From the NCBI RefSeq assembly GCF_024679095.1, contig NC_066518.1, positions 9,915,583 through 9,979,582 of the forward strand: a stretch of DNA of 64,000 nt, given 5' to 3'. Origin of the DNA: Eriocheir sinensis (lineage: Eukaryota > Arthropoda > Malacostraca > Decapoda > Varunidae). This document shows positions 24,736 through 33,900 of this stretch, in pieces. The first letter of the stretch is position 1. The number at the start of each line of letters is the position of its first letter. Under the pieces are notes generated by a model. It made no database searches and was not told the DNA's origin. It was given only the letters and a program-made list of their open reading frames with translations. Position numbers and translations under genes: made by a program.

Positions 24736-25475
24736 ATTCACCCATGGTCTGATCATGTGCTGGATTTGGGATTTCCAGACAGTACCCTCCTGGATTTTTT
24801 TGTTTGTTTTCCCAGCTCAATGGACCAATCAATTAGTGCCAGTGATAGGTACAACTTGCTTACATACAAGTTGGTGCTAGTACAGTGAACCCTTTTTATT
24901 ACAAATTTGATTATTCAGAAGTTATTCTTGCTATATCATTCTGCCTACATGACTTGTCGATAAGCATTTATTCACAAAGGCTTTTTAAATTTAATAGCTT
25001 TCTTCAGCTATGGTGGCTGATATTACTGCAGGGCTTTGTCAGATCCCATAACTAAAAATAATTTCTTGCACCTTTGCATTCAAATATGGGGCAAGAGAAT
25101 ATCACAAGACCCAAAATTAACTAAAAAGACTAGTTTTAAAGGATCAAGGCCTTATAATGGTGTGTTCCTCTCAAAATAAAATAACATGCAAGTCCTGATA
25201 TCTCTCTTCTTTGTAATCCCCTTCCTTAAAAATTGTCAGTTTATCTTAAAAACCCTTGAAGCACACCTAATATTATATAATGTCATGATAGAGTTGGATT
25301 TGGGGACATGCTTATTGCAAAATTTTATTTTCAAGAAAGTTTACCTTTAGCACTTCAACGGCTGTCCCAATATGGAAATGCAGTGAGCTCAAGGCTCATC
25401 TCAGCACTAAGCATCATATCAGCACTAAGACACGTTTGTTTGTTTTACAGAAATGACCATCAGGGCCGTCATTGA
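1180..25475 (+). CDS. CAMTA: CAMTA calmodulin-binding transcription activator, 3' part, spliced
   Basis: A nuclear transcription factor that binds DNA through CG-1 (off-window) and calmodulin through IQ motifs. Exons, each with AG/GT borders and matching phase: 1180-2544, 2897-3023, 3486-3598, 3834-3992, 4720-4853, 5731-5954, 6413-6653, 7041-7277, 8158-8258, 8740-8796, 10367-10497, 10689-10837, 13353-13534, 13988-14133, 14405-14568, 14799-14873, 23418-23657, 25451-25475. About 1290 codons stay in one frame. Domain order is polyQ linker, acidic segment, TIG (starts [11 protein letters not shown]), ankyrin repeats ([16 protein letters not shown] onward), Ser-rich linker, a conserved block [17 protein letters not shown], and IQ motifs. 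This order is diagnostic of animal CAMTA. An in-frame stop lies in the first intron (2587-2589), so that intron must be removed. The family call is secure. The last two exons and the C-terminus are less certain because two donors are possible in exon 23418-23657. Confidence 0.92.
1664..2070 (+). repeat. Two CAG/CAA polyglutamine tracts inside the CAMTA exon
   Basis: Two mixed CAG/CAA arrays, about 1669-1776 and 1948-2067, encode roughly 35 and roughly 40 glutamines, the second broken by one His. A His-rich stretch (1590-1650) precedes the first, and an Asn/Ser/Thr-rich stretch (1285-1370) lies further upstream. Between the tracts is an ordinary segment with the motif [18 protein letters not shown]. 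Such low-complexity linkers are common between CG-1 and TIG in arthropod activators. Their length probably varies between individuals. Confidence 0.9.
2272..2373 (+). other. Acidic, probable transactivation segment of CAMTA
   Basis: The exon encodes a stretch dense in Asp/Glu mixed with Phe and Leu ([19 protein letters not shown] followed by [10 protein letters not shown]). This composition is typical of an acidic activation domain and sits between the second polyQ tract and the TIG domain. Activation function is inferred from composition and position only. Confidence 0.55.
2897..3598 (+). other. TIG (IPT) domain exons of CAMTA
   Basis: Two exons (2897-3023 and 3486-3598) encode an immunoglobulin-like TIG fold. 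It begins [18 protein letters not shown] and ends [12 protein letters not shown]. The preceding exon ends [11 protein letters not shown], which is the characteristic lead-in to TIG in animal CAMTAs. In this family TIG is involved in protein contacts or non-specific DNA contact. Confidence 0.9.
4720..6653 (+). other. Ankyrin-repeat exons and Ser/Thr-rich linker of CAMTA
   Basis: Exons 4720-4853, 5731-5954 and 6413-6653. They carry two clear ankyrin repeats ([36 protein letters not shown]) and a third partial one ([20 protein letters not shown]). A low-complexity Ser/Thr run follows, encoded around 6500-6575. Long poly-T tracts lie near splice sites at about 5570-5592 (intron) and 6657-6682 (directly after a donor). 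Confidence 0.85.
8875..9530 (+). repeat. Two or three copies of one dispersed-repeat 3' segment in a CAMTA intron
   Basis: Similar blocks recur at about 8905-9080, 9175-9290 and 9325-9520. The shared order is a GTGTATTTACC motif, a line with GAGCTA plus a GGGTTC and (T)CTCCAAGTC or CTTCAAGTC motif, then a tract like TTTAGCTTTAAA(T/C)TCAT, then a block about a failed-to-stop AT-rich tail. The 9183-9285 and 9328-9420 copies align almost base for base with scattered changes. It looks like the 3' tail of a non-LTR element, duplicated head-to-tail. The family name is not determined. Confidence 0.45.
9555..9752 (-). mobile_element. tRNA-derived SINE, family 1, copy 1
   Basis: On the minus strand this reads from a GTAGTGCAGCGAC start through an A-box-like TTGGCCGACTCGGTAAGG and a B-box-like GGTTGCGGGTTCAATACC to a tail containing a TCTCGTGTGTTTCGATAC segment. 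A tRNA-like head with both RNA polymerase III boxes followed by an unrelated body is the hallmark of a SINE. Copies recur at about 16422-16790, 17582-17838 and 54226-54467. Confidence 0.75.
11048..11870. mobile_element. Non-autonomous hAT-like DNA transposon
   Basis: Left end CAGTGCTGGGCA and right end (reverse complement) CAGTGGAGGGCA match the hAT terminal consensus. The flanks TAGTTATC (11040-11047) and GAGTTATC (11871-11878) form an 8-bp target-site duplication with one mismatch, as expected for hAT. Subterminal repeats of the type AGTTAGC(TTCGCT) occur many times in both orientations. No transposase frame is present. Length is 823 bp. It sits in the CAMTA intron 10838-13352. Confidence 0.85.
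12290..13330. repeat. Diverged tandem array, unit about 170 bp, six units
   Basis: Successive units share the order ATAGGTCTTGACTCAGAAAA, then GCTTCCTTACTAATGAGACT, then TTTCTATACAACA, then TTCTTTGTTGATTTATACC, then ATCATGTGTTTGAAGAT, then CCTAAACTTAACCTAACC. The GGTCTTGA marker recurs near 12309, 12485 (diverged), 12647, 12828, 13096 and 13268. Spacings are about 165-180 bp except one of about 270 bp, where a foreign insertion sits. It is intronic. Confidence 0.8.
12963..13070. mobile_element. Short insertion interrupting the 170-bp tandem array
   Basis: About 105 bp unrelated to the array lies between CCTAAACTTAACCT and CCTAACAAAACCTCAG. It contains TGTAGGCCACTCGGCCTC and ends in a short tandem tail TATGTTCTTATGTTCTTATG. 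A simple-repeat tail and a compact body suggest a truncated retroposed element. The family is not identified. Confidence 0.5.
13988..14873 (+). other. IQ-motif exons of CAMTA (calmodulin binding)
   Basis: Three exons encode successive IQ-type motifs: [18 protein letters not shown], then [14 protein letters not shown], then [18 protein letters not shown], and a final degenerate one [11 protein letters not shown]. The pattern IQxxxRxxxxR is the usual calmodulin or light-chain binding signature and places this at the C-terminal end of CAMTA. Confidence 0.9.
16422..16790 (-). mobile_element. tRNA-derived SINE, family 1, copy 2, with internal duplication
   Basis: Minus-strand copy with the same A/B-box head (B-box strand GGTCGCGGGTTCAATCCC). 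About 78 bp of the body (around 16480-16635) is tandemly duplicated, and both duplicate copies carry AGTTAGCGCGAG in place of the usual sequence at that point. The tail ending near GTTTAATGAAGAGATTTTCT is identical for more than 50 bp to that of copy 3. Confidence 0.75.
16873..17466. mobile_element. Non-autonomous pogo/Tc1-mariner-like element
   Basis: Left terminus CAGTAGAGCCCCATTTAGCG and right terminus, read inward, CAGTAGAGCCCCACTTAGCG differ at one base. Both are flanked by TA (16871-16872 and 17467-17468), the target duplication of Tc1/mariner/pogo transposons. GCGCTAA-type motifs repeat near both ends. There is no transposase frame. Internally about 17273-17350 holds four copies of a 22-bp unit containing GCATCATGGCGGCTTGTG. 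Confidence 0.85.
17273..17352. repeat. 22-bp tandem repeat, four copies
   Basis: The unit GCGCATCATGGCGGCTTGTG plus CC is repeated four times, with the last copies diverging (GGCGTGCATCATGGCAGC). It lies inside the pogo-like element and is much richer in GC than the surrounding intron. Confidence 0.85.
17582..17838 (-). mobile_element. tRNA-derived SINE, family 1, copy 3
   Basis: Minus-strand copy with head GTAGTGCGGCATCTATGCC, box A TTTGGCCGACTCGGTAAGG and box B GTTAGTCGCGGGTTCAATCC. The 3' tail (plus-strand 17582-17640) is identical over about 57 bp to that of copy 2. It therefore belongs to the same young subfamily or arose by local duplication. Confidence 0.75.
19775..20430 (+). pseudogene. 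Decayed LINE reverse-transcriptase fragment
   Basis: The open frame 19980-20390 translates to [20 protein letters not shown], then [14 protein letters not shown], then a FADD catalytic box ([11 protein letters not shown]). These are the classical palm and finger motifs of non-LTR reverse transcriptase. Upstream (19790-19920), in other frames, further RT-like text is recognisable, so frameshifts and deletions have broken it. No 5' end, endonuclease or intact C-terminus is present. It is in sense orientation inside a CAMTA intron. A minus-strand C-terminal relic at 30.0-30.5 kb may belong to the same family. Confidence 0.85.
21066..21485. mobile_element. Foldback inverted-repeat element
   Basis: The left arm (GGCAGCGCCACATGTGGCCA, preceded by ATGGACCGTATTGGCTATAC) is matched by the reverse complement of the right arm (GGCAGCGCCACACGTGGCCA, preceded by ATGGACTGTATTGCCTATAA). 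Inside are second-level inverted matches around CTAGAGTGCGTCTGAGGCT (21153) and AGCCTTAGACGCACTCTAG (21358). The whole can fold into one long hairpin, as in foldback MITEs. No clear target duplication was assigned. Confidence 0.7.
23418..23657 (+). CDS. Late CAMTA exon (C-terminal region, end uncertain)
   Basis: The exon starts after ACTCCAG and continues the frame as [14 protein letters not shown], a basic/helical extension after the last IQ motif. There are two possible donors. One is directly after the AAG codon at 23457 (followed by GTGGGC). The stronger one is after 23657 (GTAAGT). The short version joined to 25451 gives Lys-stop. The long version adds about 67 Gly/Pro/Val/Gln-rich residues and then a short tail ending at 25473-25475. 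Without splicing the frame stops at 23659-23661. The start is well supported; the end is not. Confidence 0.6.
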
Positions 25476-28400
25476 AGCCATTAGATGGAAGAATTGTCAA
25501 ATACAGATGGACAAAGGCAAGTTGATTAAAAAACGCCTGTGCTCAACCATTACCTGTAGGCGAGAGCAAACAAGAGTGTTGCGCTTTTACACTGGTTCAC
25601 CCATCCAGAGGACAGAACTTCCCAGGGCTCTGTGATAGGCAGAGTTCTTTGGCAGCTGCAGCTGCAAGGACTGTGCACTGAGCTGAACAATGCCAGGGAT
25701 ACAAACTCTGCCACTGTGTGCTCCAGCTCTATTGATCTTAATCATTAGGAGAACGTAATTTACATTGTATTTTGCCTTTCAAAATGAAAGCTATATAAGT
25801 TTTATTGCATATTATTTTTGTGGATAGTTTAATATATAATTTTAGCAGCATCTGATCAGTAATTAATTTGTCAGCATTTAGAAATGAACTAATCTAGAGC
25901 TACCAACACTGCCTATAGCTATTTTTTTTTATTTATAATCAGACAAAGATTGCTTTTATCCCCAAAGATTATAATAAGAAACATTAGGCATAATATAAAA
26001 GGCTTAGTTTTCTTCATGACAGATTAAATGTATTGTTAATTTCTGATTGTCTACCTCATTTGAAAAGTATTCCTGTTAAAGTGGCAAGCATAAAGTATCC
26101 AACTTTCTCATTATTGTCCACTGCAACAGTTAGCACTTTATCATGTATGTTCATATAATAACTATAAATAATTGTTCTTTTGTTGAACATTTGATAAGCC
26201 AGAGCTGGATTGAGGAGATATTGTGTGATAATTATGTCAATCACAAACTGCAAGTGTTATGTGACGGGCCGATTACACTTGGTTATTGAGTGCACGAGCT
26301 CATACACTGTATGACCAACATTCAGAGAAGCTTTGTGATTTGCATCTGTTACTTGTTTGGGTTGGGTTGGGTATTGCTATGAAAGACAGTAGAGAATTAT
26401 TTTGATCTTCACTATTTTCAGGCATTGTACAAATTATTCCCATGCTTCATGATAGCAAACTAGTGCATAAAACTGGAAGGCTTATATGGCAATAATGATG
26501 CATAATGTTATTGAAGATAAGTTCTTCCATAATATTCCTTTGGCCTTAATATTTGTTTGAAAATATGTATTTAACAAAATGTTTATATATAATTACAGTT
26601 GTCAGAAGGTAACTATTTTTAAAATTGATATACTTGATATTCAGTGTCATCAGAATAGATAGAAGGTTTTTCCCTTATATTTTGACATGGATTTCTTATA
26701 TGCTTAGGAAAAGGATAGCTTGAGCTATTGTGCTTTCAGTGAGCATGTTCTATAGTAAGTATAAGAGGTTATCAATGTGTGCGTGTGTGTGTGTGCGAGT
26801 ATGCTGCAAGTGACAAGTGTGCATGTGCGATATGAAAATTTAGTTACCTGATATTACTTCAGCCATTCAGGGGTGTCAGTGAGTGTGACCATGAGTGAAT
26901 GCACACTACTGAGCAAGGCTGAGAGGGAAGTTATGATACTGTTAATGCTACGGTACAAAACAGTCCAGGGTGGTGGAGGGGCCACCCTCTGGCACCATTT
27001 GTGCAGTGTGTTGTGGTTCACAGCTGAGGCAGGTCCTCCCAGCACCACAGTGTCCTGGTTTGTTATAGTTTATGGCTTACCAAGACATTTTATCTAGTCC
27101 CTAAAGCCATTAACTAGTGACCTACCTACCATTTTCTACTAGATGGATATAGATAGGCATCATGCTTTTTATTGAAAATAGAGAAGGGAAGTACTTATCA
27201 TTCTGCAATGCTTGATTGAATCTTCCCTTTCTAAATATCTATTTTTCTTGCTGGAGAACAGAGGTACATTATAACGGGCCAAGTGCATTGCTGGATGTGC
27301 AACGAGGCTTAGGTCCACTTACAATAATTTATACTAGTGGTAACATAGACATCCCAGCTTACTGAGTAAGTGTCTCTAGGCTCAAAGTATAAGCTTATTT
27401 TTCTTTACTTAATTTACTCTTTGAACCTAGAGACAGACTCATTCTCGATCAATCTCTGATACCATGTAGATAATATTTACTCCCGAGAGTGTTTTGCATG
27501 ATGTTTGACCCTTCATAACAAGCTGATTATTTTTTCTTTTTTTCCTCTCTGGAGATTCTATGCTTGGCAGAGTGGCACAATAATGTAATAAATTACATTG
27601 TATATGAGATGTGTTTAAGAGTAAGTTTATAAATTACTGCCAACAATATAAATCTCAAAGTCCAAAAGTATTATATATACCAGACATCCAATAGCAGTTA
27701 CCATATTTTCTGTAATTAATCAAATTTGTATTTGTGCATAAGTAGAAATTTTATAGTAATGCAAAAGCAGAAGTTAGGTAGATATCTATAGAGATTAGTA
27801 TGTATTTTGGTATACTTTTAATTGGAAATTCCAAACATCAAGAACTGCACCTTCAGCAAATACAATGATGTTCAAAGGACTTAAATATATCCACTTTGGC
27901 TCAGTTTACTAACAGGAATGAATAATTATGAAGAAAATGTTTGTAAAAACTTGTATTTTACATTGACATGACTTTGTTTTATCATAATTAATCTACTGGT
28001 GATTAAGGATGTCCTGCAACATCAGTCAGCTAAACAGTCACTTCCTTCTGCAGTATGGGAAATTATCAGTATTTATTTAGCATTAGAGCTGTGGAAGACC
28101 AGTGTTCTCGAAATTATATTCTTGAAAATGATGAGAAAAAGTTGTATTTTTTTTACTTGAGGCAGAATGGTAATGCTAGGATGATTTAAACTATGTAATT
28201 ATTAGCCAGTCCATGCTTTCTTGGCAGTCTATTTTTCGGGCAACATATTTTATTCTTCATCTATAGATTAGTGAAACAACAAAAAATATATGAGTAGATT
28301 TACTACGTATTGTGTTCATGCAGACCAAGGAGCAGAAAATAAATATTAGTTTTTTCCTCAATTAAAGTAGTTTATATACTTGGATAGAGTTATAGCAACT

Positions 28401-29165
28401 GCTTCTTGGTTTGTGCTGAGCCATGCATCAGACTTTTGATACCTTGCCAGAAGGTGCTCACAACCTCTTTCCCCAAGAGTTGTAAGGAGCCCAGCATCAG
28501 GAAAGTTATTGTACATAGGGCGCTGTATATTACTCCTAAGGTGAAAAAAAAAATAATTAAACATCCACACCTTGTATATAGCTGTTGATCATGTTATAAA
28601 TTTTATTCTCTATTAAGTGATTTTAAGACTAGTGAATCATGAAAAGGATATTGAGACAGTTTTCTTATTTACAAACCCTGCATCTCTTTACCTGTCTCAA
28701 ATGTAACAACAATCCAAGGCTTAGATTCTGAAATTCTAGATTGTGTTGTGTTCTGTGATATGTATTAAGTCTGGATTCACCCAATATTTGCATATGTCAG
28801 AAACCTTTTTTCATCTAGGTGAAATGCAGTCCACCAGCATAGTTGTAAAGGATTGATTAGTTAATGATAAAATTTTCACAGGAAAAGCCATGAAAAAATT
28901 TGTAAAGAACATTGATATTGCATGTTCTAATTCTTAAAAGTATGTCTTAAGTACTTCAATCATGTAACAGCAGAATATGTACCTCAACTGTTACATAACA
29001 GTATGCTCAGTAAGCTCACTTTTTCAATGATTGAGCTGTAGTCAGTCAAATAATGAATATTCATCTGTAGTTTATTGGGTGTAGGTCTCATTTCTGAAAA
29101 GTTACTTAGTTTCTGAAGTAAATTTGTTTCCATAAGTCCTGTACTGGTAATTAAATAAAACTTTA
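25476..29165 (+). other. Probable CAMTA 3' UTR and following intergenic sequence
   Basis: AT-rich DNA with no credible exon. Possible polyadenylation signals AATAAA occur near 27597, 28338 and 29153. A terminal exon beginning at 25451 would be followed by a long 3' UTR, as is common for regulatory genes. The actual cleavage site cannot be told from sequence. A short GT array sits near 26778-26798. Confidence 0.35.
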
Positions 29166-30040
29166 AAAAGAATTTAATTAAACATATTAGTTTGTCTATT
29201 TCCTTCTATGTCTTGTGCATCTAAAACATTCCCTCTCTTGTACAGTCTATATCCCAAACACATTGCTATGCATTAAAAAACAATCCTCAACAACACAAAA
29301 GACTAGAGCAGCTAACACATACCCAGGATTACTGTCTGCTGCAGAAACGCAAAGTAGAGGCAGCAGCATTACAGAAAAAAAGTTCTCCATTAGCTCTTAA
29401 GAGTCACTTAAAAATGTTTTGACTAAATGTACAGTGTTCCTTTATTTTTTACAGTAGTTACATTCTTGACATCCCCACAAATGACCCAAACCCCAAATAT
29501 TCAAACCACTTTTAAGCTTGTCCTGAATAAAAAAAATTGTCAATAATTTTCTGCTTCTATTGGACACTTTGTCATTGTTTCTATTAATATTTGTTGTTGA
29601 TGTGACTGAATTACATCCAGGGGCCATGAGTAATGAGTGCAATGAAAATAATAGCAACACTGATGACTGTTTAGGGTGATATACGACTGAGAAGTGAAGT
29701 GGTTGCAGCAGCGGTGGCGGCATAGGACCCTGTAGCGTTTGTTTACTGCCATACCCAAGGTGGAAATTTCAAGTTTATGCAACACATGTAAGGTAAAGTT
29801 AAAGGTGGGGGCATATGCTATAGCTGCATGTGGCTATGGTGCTCATCTCCCCAGGTACCCATTTCTTGCCACACCCAAAAGATAGAATGAACACCTGAGT
29901 GAGCTGCATGCCAACTAGTTGTCAATGCTGGGATTAGATTTCAGGCCTGTGGATTCATGCCTAGGCACATCAACCACTGCACCATGGAGGTGCTAACACC
30001 TTTAAGAATATTTCGCTTTTATATTTTTTTTAATCAATTA
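29165..30040. other. Intergenic stretch with one SINE
   Basis: Apart from the SINE at about 29785-30000, this stretch holds no recognised gene. Short open frames at 29215-29400 (plus) and 29442-29723 (minus) have no family signature. Confidence 0.4.
29785..30000 (-). mobile_element. tRNA-derived SINE, family 2, copy 1
   Basis: On the minus strand this begins near CCATGGTGCAGTGGTTGATG (box A-like) and has a diverged B-box (TGAAATCTAATCCCAGC). It then shares with the copy at 42125-42355 the body segments TGCAGCTCAC, AAATGGGTACCTGGGGA, GAGATGAGCACC and the 3' end CCCACCTTTAACTTTACCTT. Read against the 42-kb copy it is the older, more diverged member. Confidence 0.65.
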
Positions 30041-30560
30041 ATCAATAGGGGCATACAGTGGGGTCATGTCGCCTCACCCATCCCATGATGTCAAACTTGA
30101 GTTTTCTTCCAGGCAAGTCTCCATGCGGGCCCCCTTCCCATCCCAAGTACCTCAAGGCAGAATCTACTGACTTGCTCAAGCCATGAACTCAGTGGCCATC
30201 CCCTCGATCTCCTCCACTCAGGGCTATCTCTTACAGATATAAACCAGTGAGCAGGGTCAGCTTCTGGGTAGCGTGCCACATGCACATATAGCTGGCGTTA
30301 GCATTCATGGACTATGCAGGTAATAGGCCTCAAATAAGTGTCACGAAGTTATTATTGGTTTGACAAATATTCCAGCGATATCCCATGATTCTGCATAGGC
30401 ACTTATTGTCAAAGGCATTAATCCACCTCTTCAAGTGACTATTCATTGTCTATGTCTCACAGCCAGAGTAAGACAGGAAGCACAAGTGACTTTAAGGTCT
30501 GGATCTTTGTCCTTCTGCACAGATATCAAGAATGCCAGATATTCGTGCTATGTAGGTATA
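30040..30560 (-). pseudogene. Decayed LINE C-terminal region, minus strand
   Basis: The minus-strand translation shows YVHVARYPEADPAHWFISV, then PEWRRSRGWPLSSWLEQV, then VLGMGRGPAWRLAWKKTQV, and ends close to a CCTATTGATT tail. This is the C-terminal sequence type that follows the reverse transcriptase in a LINE family common in crustaceans. Frame breaks and stops occur upstream in the same strand. It may be a 3' fragment of the same family as the RT relic near 20 kb, in the opposite orientation. Confidence 0.65.
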
Positions 30561-30693
30561 CTGTACGAATATGTAAAACAGGTTACCAAAAAGTTTATGT
30601 ATAGCTAAGTTTCCATATTGCTGATAGAAGTGTGGATGGTGTTAAAAGAAGAAACACATGTGTTCCAGCTTAGGATTTGGGAGATGCCTGTAG

Positions 30694-30724
<31 letters not shown>

Positions 30725-30804
30725 TGGGCAGAAGCCTTTTGAAGGTTATGAAGGCTGGGAGCATTCAGGCAGCAAAGAAACAAAAGAGAAGTAGGGATGA
30801 GTAC

Positions 30805-30920
30805 CTTTCCATCACGAAGTCGTAGCCTTGGCAGCAGTGCCCCTTGTGGCAGTTCCTCACCTGGCACTTGCAGCACGTCATGATCACGTTTTGGCACTCG
30901 GGCACTCCAGCGTGTTTGAC
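30805..30920 (-). CDS. Candidate orphan Cys-rich exon on the minus strand
   Basis: On the minus strand a good acceptor (TTTACGCTCCTCACCCGCAG) opens a 116-nt block ending at a possible donor (GAAAG followed by GTACTC). The frame reads VKHAGVPECQNVIMTCCKCQ, then VRNCHKGHCCQGYDFVME. It has seven cysteines, two of them CC pairs, in under 40 residues, and no low complexity. It differs sharply in composition from the G-rich array that begins about 80 bp away. This looks like one exon of a secreted or extracellular Cys-rich protein. No partner exons were found in the window, and the protein family is not recognised. It could instead be a transposon-carried or dead exon. Confidence 0.4.
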
Positions 30921-30999
30921 CTGCGGGTGAGGAGCGTAAACATAATAGCAGGTAACCTTGAGAGACAAAAATAAAGGTAAAGCTGGGGCCATACAGATG

Positions 31000-33900
31000 G
31001 AGGCAGGGTAAAGACGCAGTAGGCAGGGTAAGGGGGCAAGGCGGCAGGGTGAGGGGGCAAGGCGGCAGGGTAAGGGGGCAAGGCAGTAGGGTAAGGGGGT
31101 AAGGCGGCAGGGTAAGGGGGCCAGGAGGAAGGAGGAGGCAGGGTAATGGGGCATGGAGGAAGGGTAAGGGGGCAAGGAGGCAGGGTAAGGGGCAAGGAGG
31201 AGGGTAAGGGGCATGGAGGAAGGGTAAGGGGCAAGGAGGAAGGGTAAGGGGTGGGAGGCAGGGTAAGGGTAAGGAGGCAGGGTAAGGGGCATGGAGGAAG
31301 GGGGCAGGAGGAAGGGTAAGGGGCAAGGAGGAAGGGTAAGGGGCATGGAGGAAGGGTAAGGGGGCAAGGAGGAAGGGTAAGGGGACAAGGAGGCAGGGTA
31401 AGGGGGCATGAAGGAAGGTGGGGGCAAGGAGGAAGGGTAAGGGGCAAGGAGGAAGGGTAAGGGGCAAGGAGGAAGGGTAAGGGGGCCAGGAGGCAGGGTA
31501 AGGGGGCAAGGAGGAAGGGTAAGGGGGCAAGGAGGAAGGGTAAGGGGGCAAGGAGGAAGGGTAAGGGGTAAGGAGGCAGGGTAAAGGGAAATGGAGGAAG
31601 GGTAAGGGGACATGGAGGAAGGGTAAGGGCAAGGAGGAAGGGTAAGGGGCATGGAGGAAGGGTAAGGGGTAAGGGGCATGGAGGAAGGGTAAGGGGGCAA
31701 GGAGGAAGGGTAAGGGGGAAAGGACGCAGGGTAAGGGGCATAAGGGAAGGGTAAGGGGCAAGGAGGCAGGGTATGGGGGCACGGAGGAAGGGTAAGGGGG
31801 CAAGGAGGCAGGGTACGGGGGCCAGGAGGAAGGGTAAGGGGACAAGGAGGCAGGGTAAGGGGGCAAGGAGGCAGGGTAAGGGGGCAAGGAGGCAGGGTAA
31901 GGGGGCCTGGAGGAAGGGTAAGGGACAAGGAGACAGGGTAAGGGGCAAGGAGGAAGGGTAAGGGAGCCAGGAGAAAGGGTAAGGGGGCAAGGAGGAAGGG
32001 TAAGGGGGCAAGGAGGAAGGGTAAGGGGCAAGGAGGAAGGGTAAGGGGCAAGGAGGAAGGGTAAGGGGGCAAGGAGGAAGGTAAGGGAGCCAGAAGGAAG
32101 GGTAAGGGGCAAGGAGGAAGGGTAAGGGGCAAGGAGGAAGGGTAAGGGGGCAAGGAGACAGGGGAAGGGGCAAGGAGGAAGGGTAAGGGGCAAGGAGGAA
32201 GGGGAAGGGAGCCAGGAGGAAGGGTAAGGGGGCAAGGAGGCAGGGTAAGGGGGCAAGGAGGCAGGGCAAGGGGCAAGGAGGCAGGGTAGGGGCAAGGAGG
32301 CAGGGTAAGGGGCAAGGAGGCAGGGTCAGGGGGCATGGAGTAAGGGTAAGGGGGCAAGGAGGAAGGGTAAGGGGGCAAGGAGGCAGGGTAAGGGGGCAAG
32401 GAGGAAGGGTAAGGGGCAAGGAGGAAGGGTAAGGGGCAAGGAGGAAGGGTAAGGGGCAAGGAGGCAGGGTAATGGGGCCAGGAGGAAGGGTAAGGGACAA
32501 GGAGGCAGGGTAAGGGGCAAGGAGGCAGGGTAAGGGGCAAGGAGGCAGGGTAAGGGGCAAGGAGGCAGGGTAAGGGGGCCAGGAGGAAGGATAAGGGGAC
32601 AAGGAGACAGGGTAAGGGGGCAAGGAGGAAGGGTAAGGGGGCAAGGAGAAAGGGTAAGGGGGCAAGGAGGAAGGGTAAGGGGCAAGGAGGAAGGGTAAGG
32701 GGCAAGGAGGAAGGGTAAGGGGCCAGGAGGAAGGGTAAGGGAGCAAGGAGGAAGGGTAAGGGGGCAAGGAGGAAGGGTAAGGGGGCAAGGAGGAAGGGTA
32801 AGGGGGCAAGGAGGAAGGGTAAGGGGGCAAGGAGGAAGGGTAAGGGGGCAAGGAGGCAGGGTAAGGGGGCAAGGAGGAAGGGTAAGGGGGCAAGGAGGAA
32901 GGGTATAAGGCAAGGAGGAAGGGAGCCAGGAGGAAGGGTCAGGGGCCAAGGAGGCAGGGTAAGGGGGCAAGGAGGCAGGGTAAGGGGGCAAGGATGCAGG
33001 GTAAGGGGGCAAGGAGGCAGGGTAAGGGGGCAAGGAGGAAGGGTAAGGGGGCAAGGAGGAAGGGTAAGGGGGCAAGGAGGAAGGGTAAGGGAGCCAGGAG
33101 GAAGGGTAAGGGGGCCAGTAGGAAGGGTAAGGGAGCCAGGAGGAAGGGAAGGAGCCAGGAGGAAGGGTAAGGGGGCAAGGAGGCAGGGTAAGGGGGCAAG
33201 GAGGAAGGGTAAGGGGGCAAGGAGGAAGGGGGGCAAGGAGGAAGGGTAAGGAGCCAGGAGGTAGGGTAAGGGGGCCAGTAGGAAGGGTAAGGGGGCCAGT
33301 AGGAAGGGTAAGGGGGCAAGGAGTCAGGGTCAGGGGGCAAGGAGGCAGGGTAAAGGGGCAAGGAGGAAGGGTAAGGGGGCCAGTAGGAAGGGTAAGGGGG
33401 CAAGGAGGCAGGGTAAGGGGGCAAGGAGGAAGGGTAAGGGAGCCAGGAGGAAGGGTAAGGGAGCCAGTAGGAAGGGTAAAGGGGTAAGGAGGCAGGGTAA
33501 GGGAGCTAGGAGGAAGGGTAAGGGGGCCAGGAGGAAGGGTAAGGGAGCCAGGAGGAAAGGTAAGGGAGCTAGGAGGAAGGGTAAGGGGGCAAGGAGGAAG
33601 GGTAAGGGGGCCAGGAGGAAGGGTAAGGGGCCAGGAGGCAGGGTAAGGGGCCAGTAGGAAGGGTAAGGGGGCAAGGAGGAAGGGTAAGGGGGCCAGGAGG
33701 AAGGGTAAGGGGGCCAGGAGGAAGGGTAAGGGGGCAAGGAGGAAGGGTAAGGGAGCCAGGAGGAAGGGTAAAGGGGCAAGGAGGCAGGGTAAGGGGCCAG
33801 GAGGCAGGGAAAGGGGACAAGGAGGCAGGGTAAGGCGCAAGGAGGCAGGGTAAGGGAGCCAGGAGGAAGGGTAAGGGAGCCAGGAGGAAGGGTAAGGGGG

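Noticed and set aside
25453..25635. 60-codon frame starting [15 protein letters not shown] in the last CAMTA exon
   Set aside because: It is not in the phase delivered by either upstream donor, so in the spliced mRNA it would be 3' UTR.
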